From positions 124,001-188,000 of the forward strand of contig JANQOB010000018.1 in the NCBI GenBank assembly GCA_028279275.1: DNA of 64,000 nucleotides. The letters are read 5' to 3'. The translations under genes and the position numbers were made by a program. Below are positions 37,616 to 45,409 of this stretch, in pieces. The stretch is from Gammaproteobacteria bacterium. GTDB taxonomy: Bacteria > Pseudomonadota > Gammaproteobacteria > UBA4575. Position 1 is the first letter of the stretch. Each line of letters begins with the position of its first letter. The notes beneath the pieces are model-generated. The model ran no database searches, was not told where the DNA came from, and saw only the letters and a program-made list of their open reading frames with translations.

Positions 37616-38551
37616 ATGGCACATTACAATCAAGATGTAGCACCTGAAGAGACATTTGATGGAACGTGGCCATTTACTGCTCGTTATACAGATGCACCAG
37701 GTTTTCGGATGCATTATGTTGATGAAGGAGTTGGCGAGGTTATTCTAGCACTTCATGGTGAACCTACGTGGGGTTACTTATTTAGACATCTAATTAAAAC
37801 TCTATCTCAGAAATATAGAATTGTTGCACCAGACCATATGGGTTTTGGGAAAAGCGAAACACCTCAAGATAAAAATTATTATCTTCAAGATCACATCGAC
37901 AATCTTGAGCAATTTGTTTTAGAACTTGACCTTAAAGAAATCACACTTGTAATGCACGACTTCGGTGGACCTGTAGGTATGGGATTAGCCATACGCTACC
38001 CGGAACGTATTAAACGCATCATCAGTACCAATGGGCCGACACCATTAGGTCAATCCAATCTAATTGATATGCTCCAAAAAAATGGCTCAACTGCACCCTG
38101 GTTTCATTGGATAGCTTCAGCTTATGAAAGAGGTACATTAGAGCAAATTCTTGGACAGCTCGACTACAATATTCTAAGTACATTAAAGCTAAACGGTTTT
38201 GAGCGTAATGAAATAATCACTGATAGCTGGTTAAATGCCTATCGTGCTCCTTTTAAAACTCCAGAAAGTTGCTTAGGTGCAATTGGTTGGGCGAAGGGCT
38301 TTGCCGAAGGCGCACATCAGTTTGAAGTTCCTGATGATGTAGTTATGAAGACGATTTCAAACAAGCCGTCATCAGCAATATGGGGAATGGCAGATCACAC
38401 TCTACAGCCGGAATTTTTCATTCCACTTTATCAGGAAGCATTTCCAAATGGAGAATTGTATCAACTAGAAAATGTTGGCCACTATTGCCATGAGGATGCA
38501 CCGGAAAAAATTTCAGATGCCATTGACAAGTTTATCCAGCAAGTTTTATAG
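37616..38551 (+). CDS. haloalkane dehalogenase-like alpha/beta hydrolase
   Basis: 311-aa alpha/beta hydrolase. HGEPTWGYLFRHL is the oxyanion and halide-side motif of haloalkane dehalogenases. The nucleophile is an aspartate, D115, in MHDFGGPVG, which separates this group from serine esterases. WGMADHTLQPEFF supplies the acid and NVGHYCHEDAPEKI the histidine. The aspartate nucleophile supports dehalogenase or epoxide-hydrolase-like chemistry. The true substrate is unknown, and dehalogenation of natural organohalides is inferred. It ends 41 bp before the tRNA fragment. Confidence 0.87.
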   Translation: MAHYNQDVAPEETFDGTWPFTARYTDAPGFRMHYVDEGVGEVILALHGEPTWGYLFRHLIKTLSQKYRIVAPDHMGFGKSETPQDKNYYLQDHIDNLEQFVLELDLKEITLVMHDFGGPVGMGLAIRYPERIKRIISTNGPTPLGQSNLIDMLQKNGSTAPWFHWIASAYERGTLEQILGQLDYNILSTLKLNGFERNEIITDSWLNAYRAPFKTPESCLGAIGWAKGFAEGAHQFEVPDDVVMKTISNKPSSAIWGMADHTLQPEFFIPLYQEAFPNGELYQLENVGHYCHEDAPEKISDAIDKFIQQVL

Positions 38552-38591
38552 AGACTTTCATTTTAGCTTATAGATAGCCTATTGACTGCTA

Positions 38592-38625
38592 TTGGCCGTA
38601 GGTTCGATTGCTACATGGTCCACCA
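38592..38625 (+). repeat. partial copy of tRNA-Ile2 3' end (possible att site)
   Basis: 34 nt aligned with 30697-30730 are identical at 28 positions, covering the variable loop, T arm, acceptor strand and the ACCA end. The 5' half of a tRNA is missing. Such 3'-end copies are left when elements integrate at tRNA genes. No integrase is found between the two copies. Confidence 0.7.
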
Positions 38626-38644
38626 AATAGTTTTTTAATAATTT

Positions 38645-38935
38645 CTAGACCCCATTGATAAACACAGCATTTGATTTTGTAGCTTCCAAACGTATTGCCT
38701 TTAATTCACTATATTCATCAGATTCATACCAATTACGGGCATCCTCCAAGCTGGGAAATTCAATCATTACTGGATAAATTGGCTTCCAATCTCCTTCAAC
38801 AATTTCACATTGACCTCCTAGTACTAGATAACGGCCATTAAATTGCTCAACAACTGGGCCTACACGTTTCTTGTATACCTCAAGTTCTACAGGATCTGTA
38901 ACTTTCAAATTATCGAATAAACAATATGCGGACAT
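38645..38935 (-). CDS. DUF1330 protein
   Basis: 96-aa cytoplasmic protein of the DUF1330 family (dimeric alpha-beta barrel, related to EthD and monooxygenase-like folds). YKKRVGPVVEQFNGRYLVLGG and the characteristic PVMIEFPSLEDARNWYESDEYSELKAIR are present. Its biochemical role is unknown. It follows the protoglobin gene by 64 bp, with a hairpin between, and is probably part of the same sigma-54 transcript. Confidence 0.92.
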   Translation of the reverse strand: MSAYCLFDNLKVTDPVELEVYKKRVGPVVEQFNGRYLVLGGQCEIVEGDWKPIYPVMIEFPSLEDARNWYESDEYSELKAIRLEATKSNAVFINGV

Positions 38936-38955
38936 ATCTATCTCCAGAAAACGAC

Positions 38956-38994
38956 GGTAACCGAAGTAAATTTACTTGCTTCGGCTACCTTTTT
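38956..38994. promoter_or_regulatory. intercistronic stem-loop between protoglobin and DUF1330 genes
   Basis: GGTAACCGAAG and CTTCGGCTACC pair over 10 of 11 positions around an AT-rich loop. A run of five T follows on the plus strand only. On the minus strand, where the genes run, it is not a canonical terminator and may serve as a processing or stability element. On the plus strand it could block antisense transcription. Confidence 0.5.
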
Positions 38995-38999
38995 GATGA

Positions 39000-39650
39000 T
39001 TAAAATTCATTTGCATTGATGTATGGATGGCTCCATAAAATCGTCTGCATCAATACAGATTTAACCCATGCTTGATGCATCGCATTTACTTCCTCTGGTG
39101 AATATTCACTGCGTTCAAGAAAAGGTTTTAATGTTGCTGTCACGGGATAAAGCAAAGCCACTACATATCTGAAGTGTATATGGTCTACTGATTGCACATC
39201 ATCTATCTTGTTTTTCCCTATATGATGATGGCGCTTGGCTATCTCATACTGATAGTTCAGCCAATCCTGATCATAGTTTGCATCTGCTGTATCGTAGACC
39301 CACTGAATAAACCGTGCGCGCACTCGTGCTAGATAATTAGCATCTGCCTCGCCTTTCTTATTTGAAAAGTAGTAAATCAGATGAGGATGTGAACCAACGA
39401 ATCCATACCAAGTATCTAAAATTTCTTCTGCATGTGGTTCAAGGACTTTACGACTTTTACGCAACCATTTGGCATCATCCTCTGTAAATAACACAGTGGT
39501 TTTTAACAACTGCAAATCTTTCAAGGTATAGGGTGCTGTCTCTAGATTTGATTCACCATACGCATAACCTGGAATGTCTTTCGCACTGAGATTGTTGGTG
39601 ATCAAAACAAAAAGTAACGAAAAGATAATTAAACTAATTGATTTATACAT
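39000..39650 (-). CDS. protoglobin with signal peptide
   Basis: 216 aa: a signal peptide (about residues 1-23, LITNNLSA) then a protoglobin domain. The best match to the family is the stretch EIAKRHHHIGKNKIDDVQSVDHIHFRY and VALLYPVTATLKPF (residues 136-178). H141-H143 include the candidate proximal heme ligand, and W81/Y82 and F84 lie in the distal region. Protoglobins bind O2, CO and NO and are usually cytoplasmic; export would be unusual. AAGGAG lies 8 nt before the ATG. It is transcribed from sigma-54 promoter P3. Confidence 0.88.
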   Translation of the reverse strand: MYKSISLIIFSLLFVLITNNLSAKDIPGYAYGESNLETAPYTLKDLQLLKTTVLFTEDDAKWLRKSRKVLEPHAEEILDTWYGFVGSHPHLIYYFSNKKGEADANYLARVRARFIQWVYDTADANYDQDWLNYQYEIAKRHHHIGKNKIDDVQSVDHIHFRYVVALLYPVTATLKPFLERSEYSPEEVNAMHQAWVKSVLMQTILWSHPYINANEF

Positions 39651-39697
39651 TTCATATTCTCCTTCTAACAGTTTTTCAAAAAAGTACCCCCAGGTAA

Positions 39698-39715
39698 TTG
39701 CATTAACCGTGCCAA
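39698..39715 (-). promoter_or_regulatory. sigma-54 promoter P3
   Basis: Minus strand reads TTGGCACGGTTAATGCAA, with GG (39713-39712), 10 nt, GC (39701-39700). It is the closest of the three to the RpoN consensus. The predicted start, near 39688, gives a 38-nt leader to the protoglobin ATG, the same as for P2. Confidence 0.88.
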
Positions 39716-39770
39716 GAAGAACTAACTATACAAATCAATAAGATGGCATTTGATGCATAAAATTAATTTG

Positions 39771-39814
39771 GAAATTTAAAAAATAATTTCTAAATTTCAT
39801 GGAACAATATTCCA
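39771..39814. promoter_or_regulatory. candidate activator sites upstream of P3
   Basis: Two candidates lie 83-126 bp upstream of the predicted P3 start. One is GAAATTT at 39771-39777 and AATTTCTAAATTTC at 39785-39798, a degenerate form of the CGAAATTTCG site near P2. The other is the palindrome TGGAA-CAATA-TTCCA at 39800-39814. Either could bind the 40665 activator. The rest of the 39651-39949 gap holds nothing else I can identify. Confidence 0.4.
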
Positions 39815-39949
39815 ATACAAAAACAGATTTGGTTAAGAAAATAAATTTGTATTCTTTAAAAAGAACGGGATGCTTATGCAAATGAGATGGGCGGGAAAAT
39901 ATAGCACCCCGTTAATAGTACGCATTGCTGCGTGCGGGAAGAATTGTTT

Positions 39950-40444
39950 TTACTCGTAAATAATGTCAAACGGTCTTGTATAGGCTAGATAAAAGATGCA
40001 AGGCTCTTTCTTTCCACAGATCAAAGTATGTGGCGGTGCATTACCAGGAAAGCTAATATAGGCTGGGCCACGAAATTTTTTCTCATCGCCTCTATCAGAA
40101 ATTAAAGTAAATTCTCCACTAATCCACATATACAATTCTTCTGAAGTATGCGTATGACTTGGTACATGGTAGCCAGGTGGAATACGTAATATAGATTCAC
40201 TCCCAGCCTTGCCTAAATCACCACGAATGTGTGCGATTTCAGCACCTTTTGGCAACCCTTCAACTTCGAGAGGTTCATAAACCAGTTTGTCTACATCGAC
40301 AATAGTTTGATCAGCGCCGAATGCAATTGGTTTTTTATTTGATCCTAATTCATGCGCATAACCTTGTGAAAAAAGCACACTAATAGAAATAACGAATAGT
40401 AAATGGATAAAGAAATAATAATTACTGAGTTGATTTGCTTTCAT
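39950..40444 (-). CDS. secreted cupin-domain protein
   Basis: 164 aa: signal peptide (residues 1-30, ending SQGYA) and one cupin domain. H97, H99, E103 and H139 (SHTHTSEELY ... PPHTL) match the standard cupin metal-ligand set. C143 and C149 could form a disulfide. The start ATG 40442-40444 follows CAGGAG and sits 38 nt after the predicted P2 start; a GTG at 40609 would lie upstream of the promoter and is rejected. Function (metal-dependent dioxygenase, isomerase or binding) is open. Its neighbours are the protoglobin and the divergent activator. Confidence 0.87.
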   Translation of the reverse strand: MKANQLSNYYFFIHLLFVISISVLFSQGYAHELGSNKKPIAFGADQTIVDVDKLVYEPLEVEGLPKGAEIAHIRGDLGKAGSESILRIPPGYHVPSHTHTSEELYMWISGEFTLISDRGDEKKFRGPAYISFPGNAPPHTLICGKKEPCIFYLAYTRPFDIIYE

Positions 40445-40491
40445 ATCTTTTTTCTCCTGAAAATAGTTGATGAACTTTTGTGCATTAATAG

Positions 40492-40509
40492 TTGCATCAA
40501 CCGTACCAA
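40492..40509 (-). promoter_or_regulatory. sigma-54 promoter P2
   Basis: Minus strand reads TTGGTACGGTTGATGCAA, with GG (40507-40506), 10 nt, GC (40495-40494). It differs from P3 at only two positions. It drives the cupin gene. Confidence 0.87.
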
Positions 40510-40572
40510 GTTTTCTGATAAATAAAATCAACAACTTAGAATTTAAAAAGTAGTAAGAATTCTGAACTTTCA

Positions 40573-40592
40573 CGAAATTTCGCGAAATTTCG
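40573..40592. promoter_or_regulatory. tandem palindromic activator site upstream of P2
   Basis: Two adjoining perfect palindromes, CGAAATTTCG and CGAAATTTCG, lie 91-110 bp upstream of the predicted P2 start. Their position is typical for an enhancer bound by two dimers. The presumed binder is the divergent activator starting at 40665. A weak sigma-70 promoter for that gene (TTGAAT 40599-40604, TAGACT 40623-40628) adjoins the site. Confidence 0.72.
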
Positions 40593-40664
40593 AGGATTTT
40601 GAATATCACACAAGAGTAGAGTTAGACTTTAATTTATCGATATTGGTCGTATATAAGAAATACC

Positions 40665-42101
40665 ATGAACGATAAAAACTTATATCAATTCTTTTATGAA
40701 AAAACGCCTGTGATGTTACAGGCCATTGATAGTGATGGTGTTATGCAAGCCGTTAGTAAGAAGTGGCTTGAGAAATTAGGCTTTGAAGAACATGAAGTTA
40801 TTGGCAAAAAAGTATTTGAGTTCTTAAGCGAGGAAACCAACACTGCACTATTTTCGGGTTTATTAAAACAAATAATTGATAAAGGTGAACTCTCTAACCA
40901 AGTAATAGAGTGTGTAAAGAAAAATGGAGATATTTTCGAAGCCATTGCATCAGCAGAAGTTATTTACGATGAAGAAGAAAACCCTAAAAGCATAACGTGG
41001 GCGCTATATGACGTTGAAGATGCCGATGCGATACCTCCCAATACTAACCATCACATTAAACAACTTATTCGGATTAAAAACCAACTCATAGATGAAAGAG
41101 ATTACCTACGTGACGAATTAAATCTGGTAAAAGAGAAGTATCCTTTAATCAGCCAATCTCTTGCTATGCAGCATTTATTTGAGAAGCTTAAAGCCGTTTC
41201 TCAAACTGATGCAACGGTATTGATCTTTGGTGAAACTGGATCAGGAAAGGAAGTCGTTGCAAGCACTATAGTTAAACAAAGTGGACGTGCTGATAAACCT
41301 TTTGTAACCATTAATTGTTCATCCGTTACTAGAGATTTATTTGAAAGTGAATTCTTTGGCCACGTGAAAGGATCATTTACTGGAGCACTAAAAGATCGAA
41401 AAGGCCGTTGGGAACTCGCAGATACAGGAACACTATTCTTGGATGAGATAGGTGAAATACCCCTAGAACTTCAGCCTAAGTTACTTCGTGCAATCCAGAA
41501 TAAAGAGTTCGAACGTGTGGGAGATGAAAAAACAAGACATGTTGATGTAAGAATCATTGCAGCGACCAATCGTAATTTAGAACAAATGGTAAAAGAAGGA
41601 AACTTCAGAGAAGATTTATTTTATCGACTTAATGTGTTTCCCATTGTAGTACCGCCCCTTCGAGAGAGATTGGATGATATTCCATTACTAACTAGACACT
41701 TCTTAGATGAATCATGTAAACGATTCAATAAACAGTGTTTCGGTTTAAATGAACAGACTGTAGATGAACTGAAAGAATATGATTGGCCGGGAAATATTCG
41801 AGAACTACAAAACGTAATTGAACGTGCTGTTATTTTAAGTAAGGGCACATCATTGCATGTTAATCCGGATTTATTAAAACAGCGCGACAACGCTGAAAAC
41901 TTAGAACACACGATATCCCCTACAAGACATGCCTTGCTAAAAGCGGATGAAATTAAACATCTTGAGCGAGAAAATATCAGAACCGCATTAAACAAAGCGA
42001 ACTGGAAAATATCAGGTAAAGGAAGCGCTTCAGAGTTATTGGGGATGAATGCGTCGACTTTAAACTCAAGAATTATCAAACTTGGTATAAAGAAAAATTA
42101 A
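40665..42101 (+). CDS. PAS domain sigma-54-dependent transcriptional activator (second)
   Basis: 478 aa with the same plan as the activator at 35290: PAS (about residues 8-120), a short coiled coil, the AAA+ sigma-54 domain (about 155-385) and a Fis-type HTH at the C terminus (GKGSASELLGMNASTLNSRI). Walker A is GETGSGKE, the contact loop is GSFTGA and Walker B is TLFLDEIGEI. The PAS sequence is quite different from that of the first activator and lacks its HHHT/CPI loop, so the two probably sense different signals. It is divergent from P2. Confidence 0.92.
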   Translation: MNDKNLYQFFYEKTPVMLQAIDSDGVMQAVSKKWLEKLGFEEHEVIGKKVFEFLSEETNTALFSGLLKQIIDKGELSNQVIECVKKNGDIFEAIASAEVIYDEEENPKSITWALYDVEDADAIPPNTNHHIKQLIRIKNQLIDERDYLRDELNLVKEKYPLISQSLAMQHLFEKLKAVSQTDATVLIFGETGSGKEVVASTIVKQSGRADKPFVTINCSSVTRDLFESEFFGHVKGSFTGALKDRKGRWELADTGTLFLDEIGEIPLELQPKLLRAIQNKEFERVGDEKTRHVDVRIIAATNRNLEQMVKEGNFREDLFYRLNVFPIVVPPLRERLDDIPLLTRHFLDESCKRFNKQCFGLNEQTVDELKEYDWPGNIRELQNVIERAVILSKGTSLHVNPDLLKQRDNAENLEHTISPTRHALLKADEIKHLERENIRTALNKANWKISGKGSASELLGMNASTLNSRIIKLGIKKN

Positions 42102-42116
42102 AATTATTATAATTCT

Positions 42117-42608
42117 CTATCTATCATTTTGTTCGTAATTAATTATATTTTTAATACCAAGTTTCCAGGCCTGTTTTCCTGAAGCTGTAATTGATATCTG
42201 AACAGTTCTTCGATCCTTTGGAACAAAATAATTTCGGCGAATTAGTCCTTTTGATTCCAACATATTTAAAACATTTGAAATTTGTGGATATGTATAATTT
42301 GTATGAGAACGTATGATCTTAGGGCCTGTAGTTTTTGAAATAACTACTTCATTTAGAACCCTCCATTCCTTTAAGCTAAGTTTTTTTCTTTTTAAAGTTT
42401 CATTTATACTTTTCTTCGCGCTTTCGTAATAATCTATTTTTTTAAGAAACTTCTGTGAGGTAATAGCAACCTCTTCTTCATGCAGATCATTTAATGATAA
42501 GTCATCTAATTTATAATATTTATTGTCGTCTAATTTATTTTTATATTTATTCTTAGTTGGATTATATGAATCCTGTAAATTGTTTTTTTCAATAATGCTT
42601 AATTTCAC
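42117..42608 (-). CDS. MarR family transcriptional regulator
   Basis: 163 aa. Residues about 70-155 form a MarR winged helix: LSLKEWRVLNEVV, the recognition helix YPQISNVLNMLESKGLIRR, then the wing with the family motif DRRTVQISITASGKQAW. The N-terminal 60 residues are Asn/Lys/Asp-rich and probably disordered. It converges on the second sigma-54 activator with a 15-bp gap. The target is unknown. The gap upstream (42609-42785) is AT-rich with no clear operator. Confidence 0.85.
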   Translation of the reverse strand: MKLSIIEKNNLQDSYNPTKNKYKNKLDDNKYYKLDDLSLNDLHEEEVAITSQKFLKKIDYYESAKKSINETLKRKKLSLKEWRVLNEVVISKTTGPKIIRSHTNYTYPQISNVLNMLESKGLIRRNYFVPKDRRTVQISITASGKQAWKLGIKNIINYEQNDR

Positions 42609-42785
42609 TAGTTCAATCTTTTCAAATGTTGTTTATATAATGATATCAATAATTATTTTAATTCGTTTATCTAACATATAAGTACTCACTGAATTAAGCA
42701 TTAAATTTGAATTAAAATTGAATAAATATTCAATGAAAAAGTCAGAATTACCAAAATAATAGAAAAGCTATAATTTAAAACTGAC

Positions 42786-44405
42786 TTATAAACCAGCTAT
42801 TTGACTAGTATCTTGAATTTCTTCGAAGCTGTCGATATCTAGATTAAATGTCACCAGAGCGGTAGTGCCCTCATTAATCTCACTACTCAAATTAAAATTA
42901 ATCCCATGTGCGCTCATGATAGCTCTTGCAATTGAAAGACCCAACCCCATCCCTTTATCATGTTTCTCTTGGGCGCGTTTGCCACGAAAAAAGCGGATCG
43001 TGCTCTGGTCTTTCTCATCCTGAGTCATACCTATTCCAGTATCACTTATTTTTACGTCTGCAAGATTCTGCGTTGCACTTGATCTGGCAATAATTTCAAT
43101 TGTTACTTCTCCACTTGGCTTAGAATACTTGATCGCATTGTCGATTAGTATACTAAACAGTTGTTTCAATCTCCTTGGATCTCCCTCTATTAAGCTATCG
43201 TGATCGCACGTAAATAAGAGCTTAACTTGATTTTGCTTAGCAATCTCTTGCATTTGTTCTTTAACATTAGACAAAAGAGTACATAATGAAAGTGTAGTTA
43301 TATCTAGCACAGGTTTTCCTGTTTCAGAACGCGCTATAAACAATAAGTCATCTACTAAAGAACCAAGTTGTTCACATAGCTCGACAATTCGTTTAAGCGC
43401 AGTACTGTCATTATTATTTAGATATTTACTAGATCGAAGCCTCACCTCTGATATACCTCGTATTGCAGTTAAAGGAGTTCTTAACTCATGTCCTAAATCT
43501 GCTAAAAACTCTCGACGGGTTTCGTCTATTTGTAAAAGCTTTTGATTAGCATCTTCAAGCTCGGTAGTGCGTACTTTAATAAGGTTCTCTAGCTGAGCTT
43601 TTGTATAGGTATGATTACTTAATTCATTAGACATCCAATGAATTGATTGTGCCAGCTCACCCAATTCATCCTGACGACTAGTGAGCTTGGTTTTAATACC
43701 ATACTCTCCTTGACCAATTCTTCGTGTTTGATCAGCTAATGTAAGAATCGGTTGCGAAAGATGTCGTGAGATTAATACGCCACCTAATACTGCTAAAACA
43801 CACATCATAATTGCTAATAGTGTAGTCAGTAAAAAGTCTCGTAGATCATTACTTTTAATAATGCCCTCTAGCTCAGATTTCAAATCCTGGATATGAGAAT
43901 CAACATAATCAAGTTTAAATTCAAGGTAGATACCCCCCAATACTCTCTTATCTATATGAACTGGTGCGCAAACTTTTAAAAAGTCATTTTTTCTTTCCGA
44001 GATAGTTTGAAAATTTGAATTAATTACATTTAAAATTTCTGAAGGAATTTGTGTACCAAAATCGCTAACGTCGTCTGTACCGTCATGAATTAACACTCCT
44101 TGAGCATCAAATACTAATAGTTTAGATACACGTGGTAGCTTACGGGCAGATTTGGCAACATTTGCGATATTTTCAAAGTTGTCTACTGCTATTGGTTCAA
44201 CAAGGCTGTCTGTAAGCGTCATTGTTAATGCTCGTGCCGCATTTTCATTCTCAATATAAAGAGATTCAGACATGGCATTAAAACTTGATTGCACTAATTG
44301 TGACTCCATATGCTTATGTCGTAAGACCATTGCTGCAGATATTGTTAATATGATCAATACCGAAACTGATCCAATTATTAATACATACTGTTGGCGTAGT
44401 TTCAT
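42786..44405 (-). CDS. sensor histidine kinase
   Basis: 539-aa inner-membrane kinase: helix 1 (about residues 8-29), a periplasmic sensor region to about 190, helix 2 (about 192-214), HAMP, HisKA with the phospho-acceptor in FLADLGHELRTPLTAIRG, and HATPase_c with NAIKYSKPSGEV, DTGIGM and GMGLGLSIA. It follows the PhnD-like binding protein by 11 bp and the response regulator by two genes in one minus-strand operon. The close linkage suggests that the binding protein presents the ligand to its periplasmic domain. Confidence 0.93.
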   Translation of the reverse strand: MKLRQQYVLIIGSVSVLIILTISAAMVLRHKHMESQLVQSSFNAMSESLYIENENAARALTMTLTDSLVEPIAVDNFENIANVAKSARKLPRVSKLLVFDAQGVLIHDGTDDVSDFGTQIPSEILNVINSNFQTISERKNDFLKVCAPVHIDKRVLGGIYLEFKLDYVDSHIQDLKSELEGIIKSNDLRDFLLTTLLAIMMCVLAVLGGVLISRHLSQPILTLADQTRRIGQGEYGIKTKLTSRQDELGELAQSIHWMSNELSNHTYTKAQLENLIKVRTTELEDANQKLLQIDETRREFLADLGHELRTPLTAIRGISEVRLRSSKYLNNNDSTALKRIVELCEQLGSLVDDLLFIARSETGKPVLDITTLSLCTLLSNVKEQMQEIAKQNQVKLLFTCDHDSLIEGDPRRLKQLFSILIDNAIKYSKPSGEVTIEIIARSSATQNLADVKISDTGIGMTQDEKDQSTIRFFRGKRAQEKHDKGMGLGLSIARAIMSAHGINFNLSSEINEGTTALVTFNLDIDSFEEIQDTSQIAGL

Positions 44406-44416
44406 GTAATTATGTT

Positions 44417-45394
44417 TTAGTAATCAAACTCAGCAAACAGTTTGCGTGCATACTCAAGATCCTCAGCTGCATCATCAACAAGTTGATCAAATCGGGCTAC
44501 TTTAAAAAAGTCATGCAGGACCTTTTTCCCTTCTTCGCTTTCGTGCATTTTTGTTAAGAGAAAAATAATTCGCTCTTCGATATCAGGAGAAATATCTGAT
44601 CGGGCAAGAAACAATGAACGTATGATGTTTGGAGTTGTATGAAATACTCTCAAGTCTCGCTTTAAACCTTCAGGCGCTTGATTTGGATCGATCCAGTCCA
44701 GATTGCTTATAGCTCCAGCATCACTCTTTCCTCGTAAAATTGAGTAAAGAATATTTTCTTCTGAATAGCTGAAAGTGTAGCTTACGGTATTCTGCATCGG
44801 ATTAAATTTTGAACTCCCTTGCAGCTGTACATCCAATCCATTATTTTTAAGTGAGAGCATCGGTACAAAAAAAGCCGAAGTAGATCCAGGGTCCTCAAAA
44901 GCAATTTTACGACCTGCAAGATCGCTAAGATGGTTAACTTGGCTATTTTTGTGAGTAATAAAATGTGTTTGATAAGAAGATGTACCGTTTTTCCATTGTC
45001 TTAGTATGATTTTCGCATCAGCCTCTCTTTCAAAAAATAGTGCTGAAAATGGAGTATCACAAAGAAAATCAATTCTGCCTTCTTGTAATTCTTGAATCAT
45101 TTCATCTTTGTTTCGAGGAAAGTTTATTTCGAAACTTTTTATTCCAAAATCTTCCAAGTGTTTAACAAGATATTTTCCAAGGCTATCAAAAGCCCGATAA
45201 TGCCTGCGTGGGCCTTGTGAAACACGACCAAGAACTATGATTTCATTTCTTGCATATTTATTAATTACGTCGTTATTAGTATTTTCTGCATGTATAGGTT
45301 GTTGCAAAAATAAAAGAAAAAATATTATTAAGAATGACTTAATAAATACTAATTTTTTATGAACCAAATTTTTTAGCAAAGATGTAAAAAACAT
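44417..45394 (-). CDS. PhnD-like periplasmic substrate-binding protein
   Basis: 325 aa with a hydrophobic signal segment (about residues 16-36) and a type II periplasmic binding fold of the PhnD/SsuA/transferrin group. LGKYLVKHLEDFGIKSFEINFP, LQEGRIDFLCDTPFSALFF, LAGRKIAFEDPGSTSAFFVP and RGKSDAGAISNLDW are its typical blocks. No ABC permease or ATPase is nearby. Its place between a response regulator and a histidine kinase points to a sensory rather than a transport role. The ligand could be phosphonate, phosphite or another oxyanion. Confidence 0.9.
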   Translation of the reverse strand: MFFTSLLKNLVHKKLVFIKSFLIIFFLLFLQQPIHAENTNNDVINKYARNEIIVLGRVSQGPRRHYRAFDSLGKYLVKHLEDFGIKSFEINFPRNKDEMIQELQEGRIDFLCDTPFSALFFEREADAKIILRQWKNGTSSYQTHFITHKNSQVNHLSDLAGRKIAFEDPGSTSAFFVPMLSLKNNGLDVQLQGSSKFNPMQNTVSYTFSYSEENILYSILRGKSDAGAISNLDWIDPNQAPEGLKRDLRVFHTTPNIIRSLFLARSDISPDIEERIIFLLTKMHESEEGKKVLHDFFKVARFDQLVDDAAEDLEYARKLFAEFDY

Positions 45395-45409
45395 GATTAT
45401 CCTAATTTA

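Noticed and set aside
40445-40609. Longer cupin protein starting at GTG 40607-40609
   Set aside because: The extension would run through the sigma-54 promoter, its predicted start site and the activator palindromes, and would place 55 residues before a good signal peptide.
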